This document shows positions 9,931 to 20,032 of a stretch of 64,000 nt of DNA, piece after piece. A program made the translations under genes and the position numbers. Below the pieces are notes generated by a model that searched no databases, was not told where the DNA came from, and saw only the letters and a list, made by a program, of their open reading frames with translations. The stretch is from Ligula intestinalis (lineage: Eukaryota; Platyhelminthes; Cestoda; Diphyllobothriidea; Diphyllobothriidae). The stretch lies in contig JAYGXS010000007.1 in assembly GCA_036362985.1 (NCBI GenBank), positions 22,674,627 to 22,738,626 on the forward strand, written 5' to 3'. Numbering within the stretch: position 1 is the first letter of the stretch; every line of letters begins with the position of its first letter.

Positions 9931-10235
9931 AGTGCGAGTTCTTTAGACAAATTATCTGCTTACGAATTTATTCGATGGAGAAATCAATGTTTCCGAGAGT
10001 ATTGCCTGAGTATGGTTGAAACGAAGGGACTGGTTCGGATTCTGTCGTAAAATGCTTCGCAAAGAAAGCATTGAATAATTCAGCCTTATCAGACTCATCT
10101 AGTACAAATGATTTATTTTCATTAAGCAATGGCGGCATTTCAATTCCTCGTTTTGCGGAGGACCTACGACGAAACAGTTGTGCAACCGATTTTGCAGAGT
10201 TTGACTCGCTCAGGGCGCAAGATTCCCTGTGCTGG

Positions 10236-10562
10236 TCACGTGCAAGACGAATCTTTGACGCTAATTAAAAGATCTCTGCGATCCCTAGATCTGCGCTGCC
10301 TAAATGACGTTCTTATATAGAGAAAACAACCACCACCACGCTTATTAATGCGATCGTGACGATAGAAATCATACTCGTCTATGATAAGGGAGGAGTCAGA
10401 AATGATTGGATGGGTCCAAGATTCTGTTATGCATATTACATCAGGCATCATCTCGAAAGCGATAGCTCGAAGTTGAGCCATTTTATTTATAACGTACCTG
10501 AAATTAAGCACTATGACATCTAGTGTGTTTCGAGTGTCAGGACTATGGCTATCGTTATTCAT
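10236..10562 (-). pseudogene. C1 endonuclease N-terminal remnant
   Basis: The frame starts MNNDSHSPDTRNTLDVIVLN and continues INKMAQLRAIAF, PDVICITESWT, YRHDRINKRGGGCFLYIRTS. This is the beginning of an apurinic-type LINE endonuclease, including the E-T/S-W motif. After RTSFR it jumps straight into linker sequence (equivalent to about 38255 in C2), so the GDFN, RDLIF and SDH parts of the enzyme are deleted. The start lies just past the ORF1 stop, with a 4-base overlap of the two frames, as expected for ORF1/ORF2 of LINEs. Confidence 0.88.
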
Positions 10563-12058
10563 AAAAAAGAATTTGAGGGTGGGTAGACAAACTGTAGGCC
10601 GTTATGTTTAGTGGAATAAGTACTGACGGGTATGGAGCTGTTAGCATACGAGTAGCCAACAATCGATGGCTGATAAGGTCTGAAATATCTAGGGGCCTCG
10701 CTTTCTGGCAGGGAAAAATGAAGAGATGTTGAACCAAAATAAGCTTCTGGGGCGTTTAGGAGGAATGAGGGGAGGTGAGAAGACATGTAGAAGTTAGCAG
10801 GTTTGGGTGATAGAGGATGGGTAAAGGAACTGATAGGGGGAAACGGTGACATGAAATTAGTGTTAGGGCCGCTCGCGTAAGGACTAGTGGTCTTAATCCG
10901 TGAATGTCCTGTACGGCAACTCCGATTAGATTTAAAACTATACCAGTTTGGGTTACTGCCGTGCAAATTAAATTTTTCTTGGTTCGGGCCCGGCGTGTTC
11001 AATAACGCATTATACGGGGGAATAATATGACTCCCACGGTCAAAAGAGGAGCTAGGTTGTGGTGTTGAAACGCTCTGCTTAAACGCTTTCGACGGTGTTG
11101 GCGACATTCTTGATGAACTTGTTGCCGCGTTAGAGTCGGCGGAATTTATCGATCGTTGGACAGAGAATGTATTTAGACTAGTATTCATCGTAGTAGATGA
11201 CCGAGCGGCGGGCCTTGACGGTCCCGATATCAAGAGGGATGGGCTAACTGGTGCACTAATGTTTATGGACCTATGACTAGATATTCGGGAGGTAGGGATA
11301 GCAGGTGTACTGACGGTTATGGGACTATGAATAGACACCTGGGAGGCAGGGATAACGGGTGCACTGACGTTAGTGGGTGTATGGCCAGGTATGCGGTGGG
11401 GGAGATTAGCGAGTGCATTTACCCTATCGGGACTGCGAACAGATTTAGGAATAGTAGGCTGAGAAGTCATTGGTCTATTGGACTGGAGAGCCGTATTTCT
11501 TCGCTCCATTGGTGTAAGATCTCGACAGAGGAAACTTTTAGTCATTTCTAAATATCGGGAAATGCGACCTTGTTGAGCAAAGATTGAGTCCACCTCGATC
11601 GGTGAAAACTATTTAACTAGGATGGGTGGGTTTTTGCTACGCGATTGGAGGCGTTTGGCTTCTGCAATTTTGTAGTCGATACCACCCGAAAATAGAAAAT
11701 CTTTTGCAATATCCAAAGGGCGACTGATTATGGAGTAATTTTTTAGTATAAAGTTAAAGCTTCGCTTTTGTCTATCAAAAGCTTCCGTGGTTATAAGGTG
11801 GAAGAGGGAGTCTAACTTTTTACAATCTTGTGAGGGCAAATCTGATAACTTACAATCAAACAGATTGCCTAGTATTGACAAAACAGAACCAAACTTCATC
11901 ATGAATTCATTACAGTTCTGTAATGCAGATATATCAATTTGCTTAGCCTTGACAATGGGCTGCATGTTGATATCAAGGCATTTACTAATTGGCGTGGTCA
12001 GGCACCGCTTGGGTCTGGGAGCAGATATCTGACACTGAGCTTTAATTTTCGTTCTCAT
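10559..12058 (-). pseudogene. C1 ORF1 protein (RNA-binding type, Pro/Ser-rich tail)
   Basis: The first part (12058-11609, 149 codons) reads RPKRCLTTP, KQIDISALQNCNEFM, FDRQKRSFNF and AKRLQSRSKNPPILVK, then a stop. One reading step later the frame continues (11593-10559, 344 codons) with SIFAQQGRISRYLEMTKSFL and DLTPMERR, then a long Pro/Ser/Thr/Asn-rich tail. The pattern R-L-x-S-R-S-x-N-P-x-I-L and the DLTP motif recur in families E and F and resemble the C-terminal module of many LINE ORF1 proteins. Binding of its own RNA is known for such proteins and inferred here. The tail has no domain I recognise and looks disordered. Confidence 0.8.
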
Positions 12059-12384
12059 AATTTTGATAAAAATCTGCTTTAAATGTAGGATGATTTATAA
12101 AAATTCAGCCTATATGATTTTACTGCAGCTGCTTGTTAAGATCTCTTAAAATTGCTTAACAAACTGTGTTAGTTATTGCGTTCAGAAAAAAAACAGTTGA
12201 TATGATTTTCAGATTATGACTTGCGACAAATAATCAGAGGGACCTTAACAAATACTGTAGCTATTTTTTAATAAGCACTTTTAATTTATTTGAAAAAGTG
12301 TATTCAATATTGGGAAACGAATCAGCCTTTGAAGGTCTCAAGAATATTCTGATCTTGACGATTTCTTTTACTAGGCCGCGAATT

Positions 12385-12645
12385 TGCTGGTTTGAAGAGG
12401 TTGTGTTCAGTTTAAATAGGTTGCGTCTCGGTAGAATTGGTTGGAAAACAAAAGCTTCTTAAATTCCGACTTCAAAAGATCGTCCACGCAAGAAAAATAA
12501 TTCCAGCGGTGTAGAAAAAAATGTTTACGAACGGTTGCAGCCACAATATCCTAGATCGTAATTGATGGGGGATATCAATGTAGAATTGTCCTAGGAGGAG
12601 CGAGGGGAAATATCGACTGTGATCCTGTAGGGCCAGATGAGGTTA
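12385..12645 (-). repeat. Family F fragment flanking the C1 5' end
   Basis: On the minus strand this matches 58590-58826, the segment after the family F ORF1, including GATGGGGGATATC-type and TTGGTTGGAAAACAAAA-type landmarks. In both places it directly precedes the family C 5' UTR. It carries no usable frame. Either the flank was copied together with C (segmental duplication) or F sequence belongs upstream of C in the parent element. Confidence 0.7.
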
Positions 12646-12850
12646 TAAATGGTTAAGTTGTCCTCGACGAGGAGCACCGTGATCAAGATTATACGGAAAC
12701 ATCTCTAACGGTCTGCGGGACTAATACTCTGCGCTTAATTTCAGCACATGAGGAACTTTCCGAATTAAAAACCCCGCTAATTATAGGCTCATTTTCCGGA
12801 CCAAAAATGCAAAATGTACCCAGCACATCAACCACTCCTAGTGGGTATGC
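12646..12850 (+). pseudogene. Family H ORF1 fragment
   Basis: The plus strand matches the reverse complement of about 44225-44370 in LINE H: CGACGAGGAGCAC-GTGATCAAGAT, AAACATCTCTAACGGTCTGC and CAGC-CATGAGGAACTT. The frame is interrupted. The sequence runs into the 100-N gap. It shows that H-type elements exist in more than one copy near here. Confidence 0.75.
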
Positions 12851-12950
12851 NNNNNNNNNNNNNNNNNNNNNNNNNNNNNNNNNNNNNNNNNNNNNNNNNN
12901 NNNNNNNNNNNNNNNNNNNNNNNNNNNNNNNNNNNNNNNNNNNNNNNNNN
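12851..12950. other. Assembly gap (100 N)
   Basis: Exactly 100 N, the usual placeholder for a gap of unknown length. The right inverted-repeat arm starts at the first base after it, in the middle of the family B 3' hairpin. Confidence 0.99.
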
Positions 12951-14775
12951 AGGTTTTTTGTTTTGTCAATACTGGGTGAGATAGGGAGTTTGTTTCAAGT
13001 GAAAAAAACCTGCCTTCAAAGGTATGATACAAAAGGAATAAATGTGCAGTTGTAAGCTTAGTTGACTCATCAGCAGGAGAACTGTTTCATATCGTTTAAA
13101 AACATTAGTTCCAGACGGAGAGGGCTGGCACAAGAACACAGTGTTCTTAGTCTTCCTTCAATGGTTGTCGGCAAAAGTTGCGCGCTATCGGCTGAAGGGT
13201 TAGCAGACTGCGGGCTGCTGCTTCAGCAGCATCATCTTCAGAATGAAGCCTGGCGGGGTTCAAAGTCCACGAACGCCATCAGAGTGAAAGAGAGATTCCA
13301 CCGAGTCAGCACCAAAAATTCTTGAAAGTTGTCCTGAATGTAGAAAACTAGTTATAGTTCTCTTAAACATAGGGTAGTTTTGCTGGGTTTTAATACTTTT
13401 GGGCAGCTTATTCCAGATTGATATGGCATTTACTGAAAAGAATTGCCGGTACTTAACTGTACGTGCCATAGGAAGAAATAAAAATACGTCTCGATGACTG
13501 GCGCGTCGAGAGTGCTCAAGCTGCCTTATTGTACTAAGGGGATTAAAGGTTTGACCATTCAAAAGTTTAAACAGTAAAAAAAGACCCTTCTGCAATCGAC
13601 GAAGCCATAGGGGATCCAGCTTTATAAGTTCGCACCTTTGTTGGTAGGTTAAGGTACGGTGTTCTGTAGTGAAAACTCTTCTAGTGAAGAAGTGCTGCAC
13701 CGATTCTATTTTCTTCCGTTCACTAGTGCGCAGAAGACTTAATAGAGGCGAGCAGTATTCAAGACTAGGTCTCACGTACATATTATAAATGCTAGTTCTA
13801 ACCTTGATAGTCTTAAAATTTCTAAGGATAAATCCGATGGTTCGGCGTGCTTTCGAGACTATCAGGGCACAGTGCTCTGACAAATTGAGACTATTAGATT
13901 AGTATATGCCCAAATCCTTGATAACTCCTGGGACATTTAATTCATGGCCGTCAATGCTTAATTCCGGTTGATGATCGTCGCCAAAAACCATAACGGAACA
14001 TTTGTGCCATGAAAGGGTGAGGTGCCATGTGCAACACCACTGGGCGAAGGCCTGAAGATCCTTTTTTATCAGCTCGAGCACGATGTTGCGATCTGCCGGT
14101 TTATATCGATAAGCGACTTGTAAATCATCAGCGTACATGAAGGGTCTGCCATACTGAAAACAATCTGAAACGTCGTTGACAAACAGGCAAAATAGGAGCG
14201 GACCCAGTACACTACCCTGTATAACTCCACTCCTCACATGCGTGGGGTTGGAGATAACATTCGAAATTTTTACTCGTTGTGTGTGAGCATCCAAATAGGA
14301 AGATATGAAGTTCAGAGGCTTGCTACCTATGCCGAAGGAGGCCAGTTTCAGAAGGAGGAGGTTATGATCGACCCGATCAAAGGCCTTTGTAAAATCAAAA
14401 TAGACGCTATAAGTGGCAAAACCGCTGTCTCTAGATTGCAGCACATAATCAAAGAAAGAGAGCTGGCAGGTGTCACAAGATCGTTTCTCGAGAAAGCCAT
14501 GTTGAGCTGTACTGAGCAGGTTGTTCTCTGTCAAGTGACGCATCATCTTTTCTTTGATTAAGGTCTCCAAGATCTTCGAGGCTGCGGGAAGTGTATTTAT
14601 TGGCCTAAAGTTGTCGAATGAGGTCGATCGGCCATGCTTGCGAATAGGCATTATGTGCGATTCCTTCCACAACGAATGGAAGGTTTCGCTCTCAAGAGCA
14701 AGATTAAATACCTTACAAAGAATAGTTGGAAAGATATCATTCGCTTCAGCTTTTAGAAGGCTAACTGGGACTGGG
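12951..14775 (-). pseudogene. Family B LINE copy B2, RT and part of 3' UTR
   Basis: Mirror copy of B1. RT reads from the fingers (14672, WKESHIMPIRKHGRSTSFDN) through motif A (FDFTKAFDRVDHNL), motif B (SGVIQGSVLGPLLF) and YADD to KDLGIY. There TAC has become TAA, which stops the frame at about 13899; it resumes SEHCALIVSKARRT and runs to 13260. Unlike B1, motif A is in frame. The 3' UTR is cut by the gap inside the hairpin, so only the 5' halves of the stems remain. No endonuclease is present. Confidence 0.92.
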
Positions 14776-15124
14776 ACTAGTTGGCTGACTTTGCTCTGAG
14801 AATTCCATGGTTTACTGTCTTAACTGTTAGGCGGGCCTAACGAACAGCTTAACAAGCAGTAGCTTACGAAGCATGGTCACAACCCAAGCAGGCTTTCGAT
14901 CGGCCTACATTGGCGAATGTACAAATGCCGTCGAAATGATCAATGATTTACAGTCCAAACCACTTTCATCCACTGGGTCAAACAACCAATGGGACTGGTC
15001 ACCATCTCCGAGGGAAATATGATTGGCTCAGTGGACATCATTACACACGTTGTTTTCCCTAAATTGTTTTTACCTTAAACAAAAAAAGACTTCTGCCATT
15101 GCAGCCTTCATGTCGTGTTCTCTC

Positions 15125-15476
15125 TTTGGGGACTCACACAGAACGTCATTGGGCGGCGATATCTCGGCCTAGGCATCCGTTATAACATTAACTACATCAA
15201 AATGCAAGAGGCAGACACGCAGAAGGACTTGGGAATGTTGATGACGACGTCGCTGAAACCCCGCTGTACTGTTTACAAGTAACCAAGTCTGTGATGTCAG
15301 TCCTGTACCTTTTCAAACGGGCTTTCGCTGTCTTTTATGAAGATTGCTTTATTAAAGTCTACGGAACCTTTGGTCGACCGGAACTGCAGCTCGCTATGCG
15401 TGCTTGCAGACTCCGGACCACGAATGAAGTCAACATAATCAAGAAGGTTCAAAGCATTGTATTGGGAAAAAGATAA
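15125..15476 (+). pseudogene. Family G LINE RT fragment (mirror copy)
   Basis: Same content as 2388-2850 on the opposite strand: KRAFAVFYEDCFIKVYGTF, RPELQLAMRACRLRT and NIIKKVQ, ending in a stop at 15476. About 80 bases upstream, in another frame, lies a KDLG-type remnant. It has no catalytic motifs. Bases 14776-15124 and 15477-15820 hold nothing further that I can assign. Confidence 0.6.
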
Positions 15477-15819
15477 GCAAACCCTTTGAGCTCCGTATTG
15501 GGGACAAAGAAGCTGAAAATGAATCGATACAAATGAAAAATTTAAACTGTTGTCGTTCACGTGATCACAGGTGAAAGGCAGGCAGCGGTAGCTTTATTGT
15601 AAATAGTAAATATAGACTCTACTAAATAATCATGAGTAGTATGTTTACATACTTATATTATCTCGGCTCATTATCGATGCCAAATGCAGTTAGCTAGGAG
15701 AAAATCAAAAAGGAGACGGCAGTGAGAAAAACTTGCCCGGTTCTCTGAAAATATAGAGGTATTGAATGCGATTTGACCAAAATAAGCTAGAGAAGAAACT
15801 TTTGTTTATGAGAAGAAAA

Positions 15820-17040
15820 TGTTTACAATAATAAGGTTTATTTGTTAAGCACATCTTCGGCGCCGTCAAAAACCCCAGAAGGCAGGAAAAAAAATAACCC
15901 AAAACCCTTCTTTTGCGGTCACTATAGGCTTTGTTTTGGTTTTTTGCTAGGTCAATAGTGTGCGAAATTAGGAGTTTGTTTTAAGTGAAAAAACCTGACT
16001 TCTAAGTTACAATGCTAGCAAAATATAAAATAAAATAGCCATACATTGTACGTGTTATTTTTTCATAGTAGGAATATTTTGAGTCTTGAAAAACTGTCAT
16101 GTTCTTTATCTGAGGTGGATTTAGCCGCGGTCAGTTTGAAGGTGAACTAATCACCTGAGGACATCGCATCTGTAATGCGTAGCCGACGACAAAGGACGGA
16201 GACAAGTATCGGAAACGAGTTAACGAGCGTCCAATACGACAGTTAGTCCAAAAGGAGAAGTCAGTGACTTGAGATGATTGTGTCTTAAAGCTCCTAGATA
16301 CAAAAATAATCTAATGGGAGAACATTATACAAAAATTAACTAAAGGTGGATGTTGTCTTTGACAAGAATGGCAGTTGAATCCTTGACTGGACGGCACAGC
16401 CGTAGTGACGATGGAAGCGTGCCGGAAGATGGGTCCAGGTCCTCAGTCGGCCTCGTTATCTATTCTTGTCCGTCAAGGTCATCCAGGGAGTGGCCATTGT
16501 AGTATAAAGTAAAACAAAGGCAGTGTTCAATTATAGTAGTGATTATTATTTATTTATTATTATTAAGTCAAATATTAACATGATAATAGTTATTGAATTC
16601 CATAATCAGTTCTATAAATACGGGGAAGATTCGCGCGCGCCACTTATGGGGCGCGTTTAGAGAACATTCGGCGCGTCACTCACATGCTTCTATCCCACGT
16701 GCCTTTACACATCTTCCGTATTTATGGGTCTGCTCGATACGCAGATTACAATCTTTGTCCATCGGCAGGATTTTTATAAATAGTTTCGACGTTGCAGATG
16801 TCTGAGGTGGGTCGAGGCACCTAGAAGCTGGTTGCGAAGCACCATTTTCATCCAAGTGCGACGGCAGAAGACACTTGGCCTTTCGTTCTTCGAATATCCC
16901 ATCGAAGTGAGATTGACATTTTTGCTAAAAAATGATTAACATTCATACTACTGATATGTTATAAGAAGGAGTAATATATATTTTAGTATAGCTGTAGAGA
17001 AAATTATTTTCCTCTATAATATTTTTTATGAACGTTGAGA
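15820..17040 (-). repeat. Family A 3' UTR block, mirror copy
   Basis: Reverse complement of 826-2045, with the element tail (AATAATAAGG) at the low-coordinate end, the decayed hairpin next to it, and the solo LTR at 16171-16709. Small differences from arm 1 exist, for example in the A/T-rich stretch near 15900. Confidence 0.75.
16171..16709 (+). mobile_element. Solo LTR, mirror copy
   Basis: Starts TGTAATGCG and ends CCTTTACA, flanked by CATC at 16167-16170 and 16710-16713. This is the complement of the GATG duplication at 1151. A TATAAATA box lies at 16613-16620, followed by GGGGAAGAT and a GC-rich stretch. That suggests a plus-strand promoter with a short R-U5. Its presence at the same place in both arms shows it inserted before the arms were duplicated. 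Confidence 0.88.
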
Positions 17041-17054
17041 TTTTTGTGAAAGAA

Positions 17055-17470
17055 TATTGGGGGGACGGATGAGGCATGTTGTATCCGACAACACCCAAGT
17101 GACATCATACGGGCAGACACAAGTGGGGTTAAATTTGGCTAGTACCCCTAGGGGGGCCGCGTAATTGCGCACCCATACAACATCTCCCCCCTGATAAGGC
17201 GTCCCATGGGCAAGGCGGTCATAAAACGCTTTCTGATGCCGCTATCTTTCTTGCAGATGTAAGCGTGCCTCTTCAGACGCAATGCGCAGGGTTTTCCTGA
17301 CCCGGGATGCATACGTATCGACATGTTCGACCTTAGCGGCCGACGGAAGGACTAAATCTTCCGGGAGCTGCATCTCCCGTCCGCAGGTGAGAAAGAATGG
17401 TGTGTAATGAGCAGTGGCGTTTACCACGGATCGGTAAGCCAGTAAACAAGCTGGTAGGACTGTCGTCTGA
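17055..17470 (-). pseudogene. Gypsy-type integrase fragment, mirror copy
   Basis: Mirror of 395-810 with the same single in-frame stop (minus-strand UAG at about 17242-17244) after LHLQER. It encodes the end of the integrase core and the start of the C-terminal domain (GGDVVWVRN). It is not expressed as a complete enzyme. Confidence 0.85.
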
Positions 17471-18095
17471 AAAGCTAGTTTGTACCAAAATGTGTGGAAA
17501 CTTTCCTATACTGTTAAATTCCTTTTGGTCCGAATTGAATTAAGAAATATATGCGTCGTTTCATTTGAGAAGATCTGTTTGGTCTTCCTTCTAAATTCGG
17601 CTTAACTGTGGCTTTTGCGAATATCGTTGGGTAGGGCATTCCATATGATCGCATATCTTATGGTGTAGAAATTTGATCGCTGGGCCGTCCTAGCTTTAGT
17701 ATTATGAATCGTATGCTGGTTTTTTCTAGTGAGACGGGAACCGTTTTGGTTTGTCAACATATTATTGCTAAGGATGTTATGATTATGTGTCATTTTAAAT
17801 AGGTAAGTTAAACCATTTTGGAGTCGCCTTTGCCAGAGGGGTTTAAGACCATATCTATTGTACATTATTGTATAGGAGTCTCGGGCGTCATCGCGTTTAC
17901 ACAGAACTCTGGTAAACCTACTCTGGATTTTTTTCTAGTTTTTGTCTGTCATTTCATGACATGGTACCGAAAAATATAGAGCCCTAGTCAAGAATAGGTA
18001 AAACATACATTTTTTAAGTTTAGTCTTAAGTGTAATCGATGTGAAATTTTTACTTATGAAGCCACATAGTCGATTGGCATTTGATGCGATTTAAT
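17471..18095 (-). pseudogene. Family A LINE RT C-terminal fragment A2
   Basis: Minus frame from about 18095: KMYVLPILD, a damaged IFFGTMS-NDRQKLEK stretch, then MYNRYGLKPLWQRRLQNGL and IWNALPNDIRKSHS. Compared with 54553-55109 it carries several stops and shifts in its upstream part. The part beyond 17862 has no partner inside the window and shows what should lie left of base 1 if the inverted repeat continues. It abuts the 3' tail of D1 at about 18096. Confidence 0.82.
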
Positions 18096-19985
18096 AATAA
18101 TAATTTGTATATTTAAGGCCCAAGGGGCCCTGTCGTTACAAACTTAGTGCTATCATGAAAATAAAATAATGATGATGAGCAGTGAACTCTTATAAAATAA
18201 TTGTCATCGGCAGTATAAAAAAAACTCATTGATCGGTGGATGAGTTCAGCGGGCCACCGAGTTCAAAAAAAAGTTAAGGAGAAAAAAAACTGCCTTAATG
18301 GGTAAAAGGGTTTGATGTGGTTAGATTGGGACCTGATGTTGAGGGTTCGGGACGTTTATGGTCATGGGAAAAAATAATATATCGTTGAGTTAGGAAGGGG
18401 TCATCCGGAAGGCAGGAGAAGGCAGTAGAACTCAAGGCAACATCATCGAGTTGCGACCCACCAGATTCCAGAGCCAATCGCGAAGACCACAGCGAAGGTT
18501 GCAAAAACGGAGAAGAATTCGCAGCCCTTGGAAGAGATGCTTGACTCTGCAGAGGGAAATGCTAACATATTAAGAAACCATTTTAGTATCCTGGGAAGAG
18601 CTTCAAATGCCAGGAGGACCCTTTTCAAAATCTACAACTTGCGTGTTTGGAAAGGAAACAGACAGTAACGACTTTATTTCCTCTAAATTTAAATGCTTAT
18701 ATAATTTGCCTTTAAACATCGACAGTGTAGAAGACAGTCTAATATCGAGAGGAAGGTTGTTCCAAATAAAAGCATATTTGGAGGTAAAAAGCGAGAACGG
18801 TTAGATGTGGAGCTACGAGGTGGTAAAATTATCATGGAAGAGTTACGAGTGGCGTAAGGTCGGTCTACTGGAAGAAGAGCGTTAATTTGTGGGAGATAAG
18901 GACTATTGTTAACGCGAAACAGAAAGCATAGACCAGCTTCGAGTCTTCTTATCCAAAGAAATTTCATGTTTGCTAATTGACATCTATCTGTATAACACAT
19001 ACCAGACCCAGAAAATATTTTACGAGTGAAAACTCGCTGAACCTTTTCAATCTTACTACGGTCATGCTGGGTCATGAGGCCAAAAAGCGGGCAGCAGTAT
19101 TCTAGTATAGGAAGAACAAACATGCGGTATAGTTTTAACTTCATTTCTGGAAGGAAAAAGTTATGCGATATAAACCCACATATCTGTGCGGCCTTGGCAG
19201 AAATTCGATCTGCATGAGGTGATAATGCAAGCTTATTCGTGTAAGTAAGACCCAAATCCTTTATCGTAGATCTTTCTAACAGTGGACTATTTTGGAAGAT
19301 AATGGGTCCAGGAAACCTTGCGGGACCAAAACTCAAGAAACTCCATCTGCCATGTTGCGCTCCAACTTGAGAGAGTACGCAAGTCTGCGTTAACTTTATC
19401 AACACAACTACTGGCCGTGTCCTTAGAAAATGAGTAAATACACTTAAGGTCATCAGCATAAATGAAATTTTCCGAATTATTTAGCACTGTTGAAATTTCA
19501 TTTATGTAAAGAATGAAAAGGAGGGGACCTAAAACCGCGCCTTGTAATACACCACTCGTTATCGGCTGAGGCATCGAGTAGCTATTGCCTACTAAGACCT
19601 CCTGGCTGCGGTTAGACAGGTAGGAGGCAATGAAATCGAGGAGGGGAGGCCTGATGCCTAGGGCTTCCAGTTTCACTAAAAGGCGCCTATGAGGCACCTT
19701 GTCAAAAGCTTTACTAAGGTCAAAGTAAATCACGATGACTGATTGCTGTTCATTACGAAGTGAAGTAACCAGGTTAAGAAATGCTAAGTGGTAGGTTTCG
19801 CATGATCTTCCAGGTAGAAATCCATGCTGTGAGGCACTTAATAGTTTATTTTCTACACAAAAATCGAGAATTTGATTAAAAATGATCTTTTCCAGAAGTT
19901 TGGCTAGGGCCGGGGTTTTATGAACACCTCGGTAGTTATTTACGTCCGAACGAGGTCCTGACTTGAAGACTGGAAGACATGAAGA
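18096..19985 (-). pseudogene. Family D LINE copy D1, RT and 3' UTR
   Basis: On the minus strand RT begins near 19985 with VFKSGPRSDVNNYRGVHKTP. Motif A is IYFDLSKAFDKVPHRRLLVKL, motif B SGVLQGAVLGPLLFILYINE and motif C YADD (intact, near 19455). Just after WQMEF a deletion of about 17 bases shifts the frame (near 19335). The thumb (EYCCPLFGLM, RSKIEKVQRVFTRKIF) ends near 18689. The 3' UTR runs to a mini-hairpin (GGCCC-CTT-GGGCC) near 18120 and a TTATTATTA tail. The 5' side is fused to the end of family E. D is a close relative of C. Confidence 0.88.
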
Positions 19986-20032
19986 CTGTTTAACATGTGG
20001 GGTAAGTCAAGAGTATTAAAAAAGCTAAGACC

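Larger units (their letters stand above)
7625..12350 (-). mobile_element. LINE C1, near full length with internal deletions
   Basis: On the minus strand the order is 5' UTR (12350-12059), ORF1 in two frames (12058-10559), a cut-down EN, the RT (9930-8505), then a 3' UTR ending in the mini-hairpin AGGCCC-TCC-GGGCCT near 7650 and an ATTTATTGATTTATTT-like tail at 7625-7645. Compared with C2 it has lost about 0.7 kb of EN plus linker near 10310 and about 20 bp at RT motif B. Both C1 and C2 have YADH at RT motif C. ORF1 to tail is about 4.7 kb. It sits against the older copy C5 at its 3' end and against family F sequence at its 5' end. Confidence 0.9.
12951..17862 (-). repeat. Right arm of the ~4.9 kb inverted repeat
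   Basis: Reverse complement of 1-4914, with the same modules in mirrored order and only scattered differences. Its inner end is cut by the 12851 gap. Its outer side continues beyond 17862 into more family A RT sequence (to about 18095), which has no counterpart in the window for arm 1. Independent lesions separate the arms: B1 has a one-base insertion at motif A, whereas B2 has a stop after GHI-type KDLG sequence. Confidence 0.95.
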
